Source of the DNA: Stenotrophomonas africana
GTDB lineage: Bacteria; Pseudomonadota; Gammaproteobacteria; Xanthomonadales; Xanthomonadaceae
Assembly: GCF_013004645.1 (NCBI RefSeq)
Contig: NZ_JABEME010000003.1
Span: 124,001-188,000, forward strand
Direction of reading: 5' to 3'
Length of the DNA stretch: 64,000 bases
Positions 49,998 through 59,465 of the stretch are shown one piece after another; the first letter of the stretch is position 1; each line of letters opens with the position of its first letter. The notes beneath the pieces were generated by a model that was not told the origin of the DNA, did no database searches, and saw nothing but the letters and a program-made list of their open reading frames with translations. The translations under genes and the position numbers were made by a program.

Positions 49998-52184
49998 ATG
50001 AAACGGAATTGTTTGAGTCTCATGATCGGCGCGCTGCTGGCCACCGGGCCGGTGCTGGCACAGGACGCACCGACGGCAGGCAGGTCCGCTTCGCCGACCA
50101 ACCTGGACAGCATCAAGGTCACCGCGCGCAAGCGCGAGGAAACCCTGCAGGAAGTGCCGGTGGCAGTCACCGCCTTCACGTCGGAGGCGCTGGACAGGAT
50201 GAATGTCCAGGACATCAGCGACCTGGACGCGCAGGTGCCGAACCTGACGATCTACGCGGCGCGCGGCGCCAGCAGCACGGTCACCGCCTACATCCGCGGC
50301 ATTGGCCAGTCCGACCCTACGTGGGGCGCGGACCCGGGTGTGGGCATCTACCTGGATGATGTCTACATCGCACGCCCGCAGGGCGCACTGCTGGACGTGT
50401 TCGATGTCTCGCGCATCGAGGTGCTGCGCGGCCCGCAGGGCACTCTCTATGGCAAGAACACCATTGGCGGTGCGATCAAGTACATCTCGCGCGGCCTGCC
50501 CACCCAGACCGAGGGCTTCGCCCAGATCACCGTGGGCAACTACAGCCAGATGGATGCGAAAGCGGCCATCGGTGGCCCGATTGGTGGCGCCGACAGCGGC
50601 CTGCGCGCCCGTGTGGCGGTGGCCAGCATGAACCACGACGGGTTTGGCGAGAACACCTTCAACGGCCAGCCGGTCAGCGACAAGCAGATCAACGCGGCAC
50701 GCCTGAACCTGGGCGCATACGCGGGCGACGACTTCGACGTGCAGTTCGCGCTGGACTGGATCGATGACCAGTCGGGCATGCGCGGCTCGAAGATGCTGGC
50801 GCCCAATCCATTCCTGCGCGCCTACCCGCCGATGGACAGTCGCTACGACATCCGCTCGGGCATGCGCAACCTCAACAACGTGGAAACCAAGGGCGCTTCG
50901 GCAACGGTGAACTGGCGGCCGAACGAGGATATCGCGGTGAAGTACGTGGTGGCCAAGCGTGAATCGGACAGCGAAGCCAACATCGACTTCGATACCACGC
51001 CGATCAAGCTGGCCGACGTGGGCGGCACCTATCACGACGACCAGGTCAGCAACGAAGTGCAGTTGAATTACGATGCCGGCGGCCGCGTGCGCGGCGTGGT
51101 CGGCCTGTACCAGTTCAGTGGCGAGGCCGGTGGCCAGATCCAGAACAACTACTTCAGTGCCCAGTTCGCCGACAACCAGGGCAAGGTGCTGACCGACAGC
51201 ATCGCGCTGTATGCGGACTGGACCTTCGACCTGACCAGCAAGCTGAAGCTCGATGTCGGCGCCCGCTACACCGACGAGGATAAGCGCGCGATCGTGCTCA
51301 ACCGCCTGTACGCCGACCCGGGCTTCAGCCGGCCGGTGGCGGTGACCGCGGACTTCGACAAGAAGACCAACTTCAAGAACGTCTCGCCCAAGGTCTCGCT
51401 GGACTACCAGATCACACCGGACATCATGGTCTACGGGCTGGCCACGCGTGGCTTCAAGTCCGGAGGCTACAACATCCGCGCCAACGCCGTGGCGGTGCCG
51501 CGCTCGGCCGAGCCGTTCGACGACGAGACCGTGGACAGCTACGAAGTCGGCAGCAAGATGGCCTTCCTCGACCAGCGCCTGTTCCTCAATCTGTCGGCGT
51601 TCTACAACAAATACAGGGACATCCAGCTGTCGGTGTTCACCGGCCTGGATACCAATGGCGATGGCATCGATGATTCCTTCTTCGGTGATTTCACCAATGC
51701 TGGCGCCGGTACCGTCAAGGGCCTGGAGGTCGAATATCAGTACCTGCCCAGCCAGCACTGGCTGATTTCCGGCAACCTGGCGTGGCTGGATACCCAGTAC
51801 GACGAGTACATGGACCGTGGCGTCAATGTTGCCAAACAGATGAAATTCACCAATGCGCCGGAATTCTCCGGTGCGTTCAACGTCGAATACCGCACCGACC
51901 TGGCTAACGGCAGCAATCTGTCGGCCCGTGTGAGCTACAGCTACCAGAGCGAAGTGTGGCCGACCACCGACCTCAGTCCGATGATCCGGCAGCAGGGTTA
52001 CGGACTGGTCAATGCCGGCGTCATCTGGCGCCTGGATGATGCGTGGACCTTCTCGCTGCAGGGCACCAACCTGGCCGACAAGGAATACCGCACTACTGGC
52101 TACAACATTCCTGCAGTCGGCACGCTGATTGGCTTCTATGGCCCGCCGCGCCAATATAGCCTCAGCGTCCGTTACGATTTCTAG
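49998..52184 (+). CDS. TonB-dependent receptor, lipid/terpenoid-type context
   Basis: The 728-residue receptor has a signal peptide ending at VLAQD, a TonB-box region LDSIKVTARKREETLQ, a plug domain (VPVAVTAFTSEALDRMNVQD, SRIEVLRGPQGTLYGKNTIGGAIKYISRG) and a barrel ending YSLSVRYDF. The KREE and PVAVTAF features mark the group of receptors often found with catabolic genes for hydrophobic carbon sources. It is followed at 32 bases by an alpha/beta hydrolase and a MaoC hydratase, and then a symporter-kinase. The ligand is unknown. Confidence 0.93.
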   Translation: MKRNCLSLMIGALLATGPVLAQDAPTAGRSASPTNLDSIKVTARKREETLQEVPVAVTAFTSEALDRMNVQDISDLDAQVPNLTIYAARGASSTVTAYIRGIGQSDPTWGADPGVGIYLDDVYIARPQGALLDVFDVSRIEVLRGPQGTLYGKNTIGGAIKYISRGLPTQTEGFAQITVGNYSQMDAKAAIGGPIGGADSGLRARVAVASMNHDGFGENTFNGQPVSDKQINAARLNLGAYAGDDFDVQFALDWIDDQSGMRGSKMLAPNPFLRAYPPMDSRYDIRSGMRNLNNVETKGASATVNWRPNEDIAVKYVVAKRESDSEANIDFDTTPIKLADVGGTYHDDQVSNEVQLNYDAGGRVRGVVGLYQFSGEAGGQIQNNYFSAQFADNQGKVLTDSIALYADWTFDLTSKLKLDVGARYTDEDKRAIVLNRLYADPGFSRPVAVTADFDKKTNFKNVSPKVSLDYQITPDIMVYGLATRGFKSGGYNIRANAVAVPRSAEPFDDETVDSYEVGSKMAFLDQRLFLNLSAFYNKYRDIQLSVFTGLDTNGDGIDDSFFGDFTNAGAGTVKGLEVEYQYLPSQHWLISGNLAWLDTQYDEYMDRGVNVAKQMKFTNAPEFSGAFNVEYRTDLANGSNLSARVSYSYQSEVWPTTDLSPMIRQQGYGLVNAGVIWRLDDAWTFSLQGTNLADKEYRTTGYNIPAVGTLIGFYGPPRQYSLSVRYDF

Positions 52185-52216
52185 CGCATCCGTTACGATC
52201 TTCAGGAAGCTTCTGC

Positions 52217-53095
52217 ATGACGCAGTCTTACGACGACCTGTACTGGAACAGCGACGATGGCCTGCGCCTGCACGCGCGCGACCATGCAGCGGACGCCCGG
52301 CAGGCGCCCCGCGGCACCGTGGTCTGCATTCCCGGCCTGACCCGCAATGGTGCCGATTTCGATGCACTGGCCGAAACACTCACCGCCGAGGGCTGGCGCG
52401 TGATCGCCGTCGATCTGCGTGGCCGCGCCGGTTCAGAACGTGCGCATGATCCGTCCAGCTACAACCCGCGCACCTACGCGGATGACATGGTCGCGCTGCT
52501 GCGCTCGCAGAACATCGACAAGGCAGTGTTCGTCGGCACCTCGCTGGGTGTTCTGGTGACCATTACCCTCGCCTCGCGTGCACCTGAGCGGATTGCTGGG
52601 GCAGTGCTCAATGATGCTGGCCCCAAGGTGCCGCGTGAGGCGCTGGCACGAATCGGCAAGTACGCCGGCAAGCCGGTGCCGCCGATGGATCTGGAACAGG
52701 CCACGGCTTACGTGGAATCCATCGGAAAGGCCGCGTTCCCGCGCTTCAGCACCGACGACTGGCGGCAGATGGCGGTGCGCACCTTCCGCCCACGCAGCGA
52801 TGGCCTGCTGGAACTGGACTACGACCCGGCGGTGATCCGTACCACCCGTCCCTGGCTGCTGTGGTTGCTGCGGCCGGTGCTGTGGCGTGCGGTACGCGGG
52901 CTGACCGCACGGGTGCCGGTGCTGGTGGTCCGCGGTGCGTTGTCCGACATTCTGCCGGCCGATGTCGCCCGGCAGATGGCGGCCACCTCGGAGAACGCCC
53001 GCCTGGTGGAAGTGCCCGATGTGGGGCACGCACCGATGCTGTCCGAGCCTGAGGCACGTGACGCGATCCTGGCCTTGCTGGAGCGGGTGGCGTGA
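52217..53095 (+). CDS. Alpha/beta hydrolase
   Basis: The 292-residue protein has the alpha/beta hydrolase plan: oxyanion loop VVCIPGLTRNG, DLRGRAGSE, nucleophile Ser109 in VFVGTSLGVLV, an acid residue near SDILPAD and a late His271 in VGHAPML. It is like enol-lactonases and small ester hydrolases. No signal peptide is seen. The stop overlaps the MaoC start as GTGA. Being between a receptor and a hydratase, it probably opens an ester or lactone of the imported compound. Confidence 0.9.
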   Translation: MTQSYDDLYWNSDDGLRLHARDHAADARQAPRGTVVCIPGLTRNGADFDALAETLTAEGWRVIAVDLRGRAGSERAHDPSSYNPRTYADDMVALLRSQNIDKAVFVGTSLGVLVTITLASRAPERIAGAVLNDAGPKVPREALARIGKYAGKPVPPMDLEQATAYVESIGKAAFPRFSTDDWRQMAVRTFRPRSDGLLELDYDPAVIRTTRPWLLWLLRPVLWRAVRGLTARVPVLVVRGALSDILPADVARQMAATSENARLVEVPDVGHAPMLSEPEARDAILALLERVA

Positions 53096-53568
53096 GTACG
53101 GACAGCGGGCTGCCTCCTGCGCTGCAGGCGTTGCAGCAGTGGGCGGCCAGTGAGCGGCTGAGTGGCCTGACCCGCGTGAGCCAGTCACGCATCGATGCCT
53201 TTGCCGACGCTACCGGCGACCACAACTGGATCCATGTCGATCCGACGCGGGCGCAGGCACAGATGCCGGGCGGGCATACCATCGCACACGGCTTCCTGTT
53301 GCTCTCGCTGACGGTGGAGGACGATGTGGCCGCCCTTGCCGGCTTCCCCGGCATCGCACACGTGCTCAACTACGGCTTGAACAAGGTCCGCTTCCTGGCG
53401 CCGGTGCCGAGCGGGTCCGAGGTGCGGGTACGCTCGCAGCTGGTGTCACTGGATGCGCGCCTGCCCGGCCAGTGGCTGCTGACCCAGCGCAAGGCCGTCG
53501 AGCGGGTTGCCGATGGCGAGCTGGCACTGGTCGCTGAGCAGCTGTCACTGATCGTGAGCGCCTCCTAG
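53092..53568 (+). CDS. MaoC-like (R)-specific enoyl-CoA hydratase
   Basis: The 158-residue hot-dog-fold protein has the hydratase-2 motif FADATGDHNWIHVDP with catalytic Asp43 and His48, then MPGGHTIAHGFLLLSL. It hydrates trans-2-enoyl-CoA, linking acyl-CoA degradation with polyester or fatty acid pools. The GTG start overlaps the hydrolase stop. An acyl-CoA ligase 4 kb downstream could produce its CoA substrates. Confidence 0.93.
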   Translation: MSTDSGLPPALQALQQWAASERLSGLTRVSQSRIDAFADATGDHNWIHVDPTRAQAQMPGGHTIAHGFLLLSLTVEDDVAALAGFPGIAHVLNYGLNKVRFLAPVPSGSEVRVRSQLVSLDARLPGQWLLTQRKAVERVADGELALVAEQLSLIVSAS

Positions 53569-53604
53569 CACCACCCTGCCCGGTTCTCTCCCTACACTGG
53601 AGCG

Positions 53605-56600
53605 ATGTTGACGCCCTCCATCGTCCTCTTCGCCTGCATTGCATGGACCGCACTGCTGTTTGGCGTGGCGCTCTGGGGCGAGCGCCGGGGGCACCGGCTT
53701 TCGAACGTGTGGCCGCTCATCTATGCACTGTCGCTGGCCGTGCACTGCACCGCGTGGACCTACTACGGCGCCGCGTCGCAAGGCCTGCAATGGGGCTTCC
53801 CGATTCCACCGACCCTGGCTGGCATGGCGCTGATCTTTACCTTTGGCCTGCCGTTCCTGCTCCGACTGGGGCGGCTGGCCAAACAGCACAACAGTGCCAC
53901 CATCGCCGATCTGGTTGTCGCGCGACTGCGGGCCGATCGCGGCCTCGGCTTCACCATCACCCTGGTGGCGCTGTTCGGCATCATTCCCTACATCGCACTG
54001 CAGCTGAAAGCCGTCAGCCAGGGCCTGGGCGCCCTGCTCGGTGATCGGTTCGCGCCTGCCGGTGCGCAGCTGGACATGTCGTTCTGGTTCGCGCTGACGA
54101 TGGCCGCGTTCACCCTGCTGTTCGGTGCACGCAAGGCCTCGGCCACCGAGCCCAACCGCGGCATCGTGGTCGCCTTGGGCGTGGAATCGGTATTGAAACT
54201 GGTGGCACTGCTGGCCATTGGCCTGTATGCGGCGCTTTCCGTGCACAAGGCCGGCACGCCGCTGCTGGAAAAGATGGCGCAGCTGCCGCCACCGGCCATC
54301 GTGCCGGACTATCTCACCATGGTCGCGCTGGGGGCGATCTCCGCGTTCACCCTGCCGCACCAGTTCCACGTCGGCGTGGTCGAGCTTCGCCAGACCTCGG
54401 ACCTGAAGACGGCACGCTGGATGTTCCCGGTCTACCTGCTGCTGATCGGACTGCCGTCGGTGCCGATGGCATTGGCCGGTGCCGCGCAGCTGCCCGTCTC
54501 GGTATCGCCGGACCTGTACGTCTTGGCGCTGCCGCAGGCCGGTGGCCATCATCTGCTGGCGCTGCTGGCCTATCTGGGCAGCCTGAGCGCTGCCACCGGC
54601 ATGATGATCCTGTCCGGGCTGACCCTGTCGATCATGCTGGGCAACCATGGCTTCGGTTCGCGCCTGCTCGGCGGCATCGAGGGCGGCGTGGCCAACGCTG
54701 ACCTGCGACCGCGCGTGCTGGCGTTCCGCCGTGCCGGCATCCTCGCCGTGTTCCTGATGGCGTGGCTGTACAGCAGGGCGATGAGCGACACCGAGGCACT
54801 CAGTGATTTCGGCCTGATGTCCTTCACCGCCCTCTCGCAGCTGGCACCGGCGGTGCTGCTGGCGGTGTATCGCCCACGTACGCCCTCCCCGGCCATCATG
54901 GCCGGCATCGTGCTGGGCTCATTGGCCTGGCTGTGGCTGGTACTGCTGCCGATGGTGATCCCGGCCGCGACGCCGTCGGTCGGCGCCGACGGGCTGCATT
55001 GGTTGTCGGTGGTCTCGCTGCGCGTGCAGCCGGGCCATATCGCCATCAGCATGGGGGCCAGCCTGGCAGTCAACCTGCTGACCGTGGCCCTGGTGTCGCG
55101 GGCCGTGCGTCCGTCATTGCCACGGCGGCGGGATGCGGTGGCTGCGGCGTCCCTGCGCAGGACCGCCGGACGCTTCCTTGGCCAAGAGCGTGCGCGCCAG
55201 CTGCTGGAGGGCCACGCCGGGCAGATGCTGGATGACGACCGGGTCACCGCCGTCGAGCGCGAGCTGACGGCCGTGGTCGGCGCAGGCATGGCACGGCTGC
55301 TGGTGGAGGCCGCCCGTGAGGGCGGCACTGCGCCATTGGATGCAGTGACCCGCGCGGTCGGCGAAGCGACCCAGGTGCTGCGCTTCAATCAGCGCCTGCT
55401 GGAGGCGGCGCTGGAGAACATGAGCCAGGGCATCAGCGTGGTCGACGCGCAGCTGCAGCTGGTGGCCTGGAACAGTCGCTACGCCGCGCTGTTCAAGTTT
55501 CCGCCGGAGCTGCTGCAGGTGGGGCAGCCGGTGGTCAATCTCACCGCTTGGGCCCTGGGGGAACTGAAGATCGGCGACGCCCCCGGCGACACGCCCACCA
55601 AGGCATTGCAGCGCCGCGTCGCGCATATGCGCCGTGGCACGCCCCACCTTTCCGAACGGATCTTCCCCGATGACACCATCGTTGAGATACGCGGCAACCC
55701 GATGCCGGGCGGTGGCTATGTCGCCACCTTCACCGATGTCACTGCATTCCGCCGCACGGAAGATGCGCTCAAGCGCAGCAATGAAACCCTGGAACGCCGA
55801 GTGCAGGACCGCACCGCCCGTCTGGAACAGGCAGTGCACGAAGCCGAGCGTGCGAACGTGGCCAAGACCCGCTTCCTGACCGCCGTCGGCCACGATCTGA
55901 TCCAGCCACTGCATGCGGCGCAGCTGCTGACCGAGGCGATGTCGCAGCACATCGAATCCGAGTTCCTCGACAGTTTCCTGCGGCAGATCCGCGGCGCACT
56001 GGATTCCACCGATGACCTGCTGTCCGGCCTGCTGGACATCTCGCGGCTGGAAGCCGGTGGACTGGTGGCCGACCCGCGTCCCTTGGCGCTAGCGACCGTA
56101 CTGGATCCGCTTGCGCAGGAGTTTGCTGTACTGGCGGCGGCGCACGGGCTGCAGTTCCGCCACGTGCGGAGCCAGGCCTGGGTGCATAGCGATCCCCTGC
56201 TGCTGCGCCGGGTGCTGCAGAACTTCCTGGCCAATGCCATTCGCTACACCCGCCACGGCGGTGTGTTGCTGGGTGTGCGCCGCCAGGGGCAGGCACTGAT
56301 GATCGTCGTGCATGACACAGGCCCCGGCATTGCTCCGGAGCAGCAGGCGGTGGTGTTCGAGGAGTTCCACCGGGTCGATCGCAGCAACGGCCAGGGGCTG
56401 GGACTGGGCTTGACCATCGCCCACCGCATCGCCGATCTGCTGCATGCACCCTTGTACCTGCGCAGCGTGCCCGGGCACGGCTCGGCCTTCTCGATCAGCG
56501 TGCAACGCGCAGCACCGCCTGTGACCCCGCGCAGTTCGCCACCGACGGGTGGCAGCAACGCCCTCAAGGGTATCCGCGTACTGGCAGTGGACAATGACCC

Positions 56601-56934
56601 GGACGCACTGGAGGCGATGCGGCAACTGCTGCTTTCCTGGGGCTGCGATGTGATCGCGGCAGGCAGCACCGATGACATCGGGCCCTCAGCGCACGAGGCG
56701 GCACTGTGGCTGTTCGACTATCACCTGGATGACGGCGATACCGGTGTTGCGCTGTGGCAGCGGCTGGCGGACATGCATGGGCCGCGGCCGACGGTGATCC
56801 TCAGTGCGGATACCGGCAGCGATACGCGCGAGGCGGTGCGCGGCGTTGGCCTGTCCCTGCTCAACAAGCCGTTCAAGCCGTTGGCGCTGCGCTGGGCGAT
56901 CAACCACCTGCTGGCGGCCACTGCCACGCGCTGA
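53605..56934 (+). CDS. Symporter-fused hybrid sensor kinase (CrbS/MxtR-like)
   Basis: The 1109-residue protein has, in order, a sodium:solute symporter-like domain of about 12-13 helices (1-500), a PAS-like domain (about 595-715, LLEAALENMSQGISVVDAQLQLV), a histidine kinase with His763 in TAVGHDLIQPLHAA, N-box NFLANAIRY, ATP loops DTGPGIAPE and GLGLGLTIA, and a C-terminal receiver with Asp1038 in LWLFDYHLDDG. This is the CrbS/MxtR architecture, which controls acetate and short-chain carbon use in Vibrio and Pseudomonas. Its partner is probably the LuxR-type regulator encoded convergently four bases away. Confidence 0.93.
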   Translation: MLTPSIVLFACIAWTALLFGVALWGERRGHRLSNVWPLIYALSLAVHCTAWTYYGAASQGLQWGFPIPPTLAGMALIFTFGLPFLLRLGRLAKQHNSATIADLVVARLRADRGLGFTITLVALFGIIPYIALQLKAVSQGLGALLGDRFAPAGAQLDMSFWFALTMAAFTLLFGARKASATEPNRGIVVALGVESVLKLVALLAIGLYAALSVHKAGTPLLEKMAQLPPPAIVPDYLTMVALGAISAFTLPHQFHVGVVELRQTSDLKTARWMFPVYLLLIGLPSVPMALAGAAQLPVSVSPDLYVLALPQAGGHHLLALLAYLGSLSAATGMMILSGLTLSIMLGNHGFGSRLLGGIEGGVANADLRPRVLAFRRAGILAVFLMAWLYSRAMSDTEALSDFGLMSFTALSQLAPAVLLAVYRPRTPSPAIMAGIVLGSLAWLWLVLLPMVIPAATPSVGADGLHWLSVVSLRVQPGHIAISMGASLAVNLLTVALVSRAVRPSLPRRRDAVAAASLRRTAGRFLGQERARQLLEGHAGQMLDDDRVTAVERELTAVVGAGMARLLVEAAREGGTAPLDAVTRAVGEATQVLRFNQRLLEAALENMSQGISVVDAQLQLVAWNSRYAALFKFPPELLQVGQPVVNLTAWALGELKIGDAPGDTPTKALQRRVAHMRRGTPHLSERIFPDDTIVEIRGNPMPGGGYVATFTDVTAFRRTEDALKRSNETLERRVQDRTARLEQAVHEAERANVAKTRFLTAVGHDLIQPLHAAQLLTEAMSQHIESEFLDSFLRQIRGALDSTDDLLSGLLDISRLEAGGLVADPRPLALATVLDPLAQEFAVLAAAHGLQFRHVRSQAWVHSDPLLLRRVLQNFLANAIRYTRHGGVLLGVRRQGQALMIVVHDTGPGIAPEQQAVVFEEFHRVDRSNGQGLGLGLTIAHRIADLLHAPLYLRSVPGHGSAFSISVQRAAPPVTPRSSPPTGGSNALKGIRVLAVDNDPDALEAMRQLLLSWGCDVIAAGSTDDIGPSAHEAALWLFDYHLDDGDTGVALWQRLADMHGPRPTVILSADTGSDTREAVRGVGLSLLNKPFKPLALRWAINHLLAATATR

Positions 56935-56938
56935 CCGT

Positions 56939-57613
56939 TCAGGGCTCGGGCAGCGCTTCGATCTGCCGGGACGGATCGGCCAATCCCATTTCGTGCAGCA
57001 CGCGGATGGCCTGCGCGCGGTTGCGCACGCCCAGGCGCTCCATGATGCGTGTCATGTGCGCCTTGACCGTGCGCAGCTGTACGCCCAGCCGGTCGGCAAT
57101 CTGCTTGTTGAGCAGGCCCTCGGCCACCAGCCCCAGCACCTTGTACTGATGTGCCGACAGGCTGGCCAGGCGCGCGGCGAGATCGGCATCCCTGCTGAAC
57201 GGCGCCACCCGCGCCACCGGTTCGCGCAGCAGCGCCGGGATCCAGCGTTCGCCCTCCAGCACGGACTGCAGCGCGGACTGCAGCTCGTTCAAACCCGAGC
57301 TCTTGGGCAGGTAGCCCGCGGCGCCGAGGTCGATGGCGCGCCGGATCACCTGCGGCTCCTCGTTGGCGGAGACGATGATGATCGCCAGGCCCGGCTGCAG
57401 CGCACGGATCGTGGCCAGCCCGGCCAGCCCGTGGTTGCCCGGCATGTGCAGGTCCAGCAGCATCAGGTCGATCGACTGGCTCTCGATCGCCTCCAGCACG
57501 CTGTCCAGCGAATCCGCCTCGCTGATCTGCAGATCGGCGACCGCCTCTTCCGCCGCGCGATGCAGTGCCGCGCGGAACAAGGGGTGATCGTCGGCGATGA
57601 GCAGAGTTGGCAT
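56939..57613 (-). CDS. LuxR-type response regulator (CrbR/ErdR-like)
   Basis: The 224-residue regulator has an N-terminal receiver (LLIADDHPLFRAAL, Asp54 in LMLLDLHMP, Lys in YLPKSSG) and a C-terminal LuxR/NarL helix-turn-helix (LSAHQYKVLGLVAEGLLNKQIADRLGVQLRTVKAHMTRIMERL). It matches the CrbR/ErdR group that partners symporter-type kinases. It is convergent with the kinase and divergent from an acyl-CoA ligase. A GTACCTAGGTAC palindrome lies 41-52 bases before its start and may be its binding site, giving autoregulation and ligase control. Confidence 0.93.
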   Translation of the reverse strand: MPTLLIADDHPLFRAALHRAAEEAVADLQISEADSLDSVLEAIESQSIDLMLLDLHMPGNHGLAGLATIRALQPGLAIIIVSANEEPQVIRRAIDLGAAGYLPKSSGLNELQSALQSVLEGERWIPALLREPVARVAPFSRDADLAARLASLSAHQYKVLGLVAEGLLNKQIADRLGVQLRTVKAHMTRIMERLGVRNRAQAIRVLHEMGLADPSRQIEALPEP

Positions 57614-57653
57614 GTCCCGGCGAGATTATCAAATAGCGTGCGGGCGGGAACAG

Positions 57654-57665
57654 GTACCTAGGTAC
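57654..57665. promoter_or_regulatory. Perfect palindrome GTACCTAGGTAC
   Basis: A 12-base perfect palindrome in the divergent promoter of the response regulator and the acyl-CoA ligase. It shares the ACCTAGGT core with the site at 49899-49912. Confidence 0.55.
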
Positions 57666-57742
57666 GCTGGCACCGCAGGAAGGGCTTGCTAGTGTGGTGC
57701 GGAGAAGGCCGGCGACCGCAACGCCGCCCACGAGGAAACGCC

Positions 57743-59389
57743 ATGTCATCCGCCCCCACTCCCGATGCCCATGCCTATCCACTGCTGATCAAGCAGCTGC
57801 TGCTGATGCCGCTGGCGGTGAGTCCTGGACAGGAAATCGTCTACGGCGACCAGGTCCGATTCGATTACCGCACCCTGCAGGCACGCATCGGCCAGCTGGC
57901 CGGCCTGTTGACCTCGATGGGCGTCAGCCACGGCGACACGGTGGCGGTGATGGACTGGGACAGCAACCGCTATCTGGAGGCCTACTTCGCGGTGCCGATG
58001 ATCGGTGCGGTGCTGATGATGGTGAACGTGCGCCTGGCCCCCGAGCAGATTGCGTACACGCTGAACCACAGCGGCGCGCGGGTGCTCCTGGCCAACCGCG
58101 AGTTCCTGCCACTGCTGGACGCCATCGACGAGCAGCTGCCGGACCTGCGCACGCGCATCCTGCTGGACGATGCCGGTGGCCCGCTACCGCCAGGCTTCGC
58201 CACCGAGTACGAAGCGGGGTTGCGCGGTGCCACGCCGGTCGTCCGCTTCCCGGACTTCGACGAGAATGCCCGTGCCACGGTGTTCTACACCACCGGAACC
58301 ACCGGATTGCCCAAGGGGGTCTATTTCAGCCACCGGCAGCTGGTGCTGCATTCGCTGGCGGCGATGGCCGCGCTCGGCGGTGCACCCCGCCAGGGTCGCC
58401 TGCATCGTGACGATGTCTACATGCCCATCACCCCGATGTTCCATGTGCACGCGTGGGGCCTGCCCTACGTGGCTACCGCGATGGGCATCAGGCAGGTCTA
58501 TCCGGGGCGCTACCTGCCTGCGAAGCTGCTGGCGTTGATCGCACGCGAAAAGGTGACCTTCTCGCACTGCGTGCCAACCATCCTGCACATGCTGCTGGCG
58601 CACCCGGACGCGGCGCAGACCGACCTGGAGGGCTGGAAGGTGATCATCGGCGGTGCCGCCCTGCCCCGTGCCCTGGCGCAGCGTGCACTGGCACGGGGCA
58701 TCGACATCTTCGGCGGCTACGGCATGTCCGAGACCTGCCCTCTGCTGACCATCGCCCAGATCGACGTGGACAGCGTGACCGATGCCGATGAGGTGCTGTC
58801 ACTGCGCACCAAGGCCGGCATACCGGTGCCGCTGGTGGACCTGCGCATCGTCGACCCGGACATGGGTGATGTCGTCCACGATGGCGTCGCCACCGGCGAA
58901 GTGGTGGCGCGTGCACCTTGGCTGACCCAGGGCTACCTGCACGATCCCGAGGCTTCGGCAACGCTGTGGGCGGGCGGTTACCTGCACACCGGAGACATCG
59001 GCAACATCGACGAAGGCGGCTACCTGCGTGTCACCGATCGCATCAAGGACGTGATCAAGACCGGTGGCGAATGGATCTCCTCGCTCGCGCTGGAAGACAT
59101 CATCGCACTGCACCCGGCGGTCAGCGAGGTCGCGGTGATCGGTATCGCCGATACGAAATGGGGTGAGCGGCCATTGCCGCTGGTGGTCAGGAAGCCGGGA
59201 AGCCATGTGGCCGAAGCGGAGATCATCGAACTGGTCGCAGCACGCAGCCGCGCCGGGGATATCTCACGTTATGCGATTCCGGAGCGGGTCAATTTCGTGG
59301 ATGCGATCGAGCGCACCAGCGTGGGTAAGATCAACAAGAAGAAGCTACGCGGGTTGCATGATGGGGCGGTGGCTTTGGGTAGCGACTGA
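57743..59389 (+). CDS. Medium/long-chain fatty acid-CoA ligase
   Basis: The 548-residue adenylate-forming enzyme has the P-loop YTTGTTGLPKG (from residue 182), the A5 motif GGYGMSETCP, the A7-A8 region GYLHTGDIGNIDEGGYLRVTDRIKDVIKTGGEW and the A10 Lys in SVGKINKKKL. It activates an acid to acyl-AMP and then acyl-CoA. Its length and sequence resemble AlkK-type and DmdB-type ligases, not acetyl-CoA synthetase (about 650). It is divergent from the response regulator and probably under its control. Confidence 0.93.
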   Translation: MSSAPTPDAHAYPLLIKQLLLMPLAVSPGQEIVYGDQVRFDYRTLQARIGQLAGLLTSMGVSHGDTVAVMDWDSNRYLEAYFAVPMIGAVLMMVNVRLAPEQIAYTLNHSGARVLLANREFLPLLDAIDEQLPDLRTRILLDDAGGPLPPGFATEYEAGLRGATPVVRFPDFDENARATVFYTTGTTGLPKGVYFSHRQLVLHSLAAMAALGGAPRQGRLHRDDVYMPITPMFHVHAWGLPYVATAMGIRQVYPGRYLPAKLLALIAREKVTFSHCVPTILHMLLAHPDAAQTDLEGWKVIIGGAALPRALAQRALARGIDIFGGYGMSETCPLLTIAQIDVDSVTDADEVLSLRTKAGIPVPLVDLRIVDPDMGDVVHDGVATGEVVARAPWLTQGYLHDPEASATLWAGGYLHTGDIGNIDEGGYLRVTDRIKDVIKTGGEWISSLALEDIIALHPAVSEVAVIGIADTKWGERPLPLVVRKPGSHVAEAEIIELVAARSRAGDISRYAIPERVNFVDAIERTSVGKINKKKLRGLHDGAVALGSD

Positions 59390-59465
59390 TGGATTTGGCC
59401 TCCGGCTTGCTTCTTTCCTCAAACGGCGGGTAGATTGCCCGGACTTGAAGAAGCAAGGATGCTAC

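Noticed and set aside
53545..54648. Minus-strand frame of 367 codons opposite the sensor kinase
   Set aside because: Gln/Arg/His-rich translation opposite the symporter domain, without motifs.
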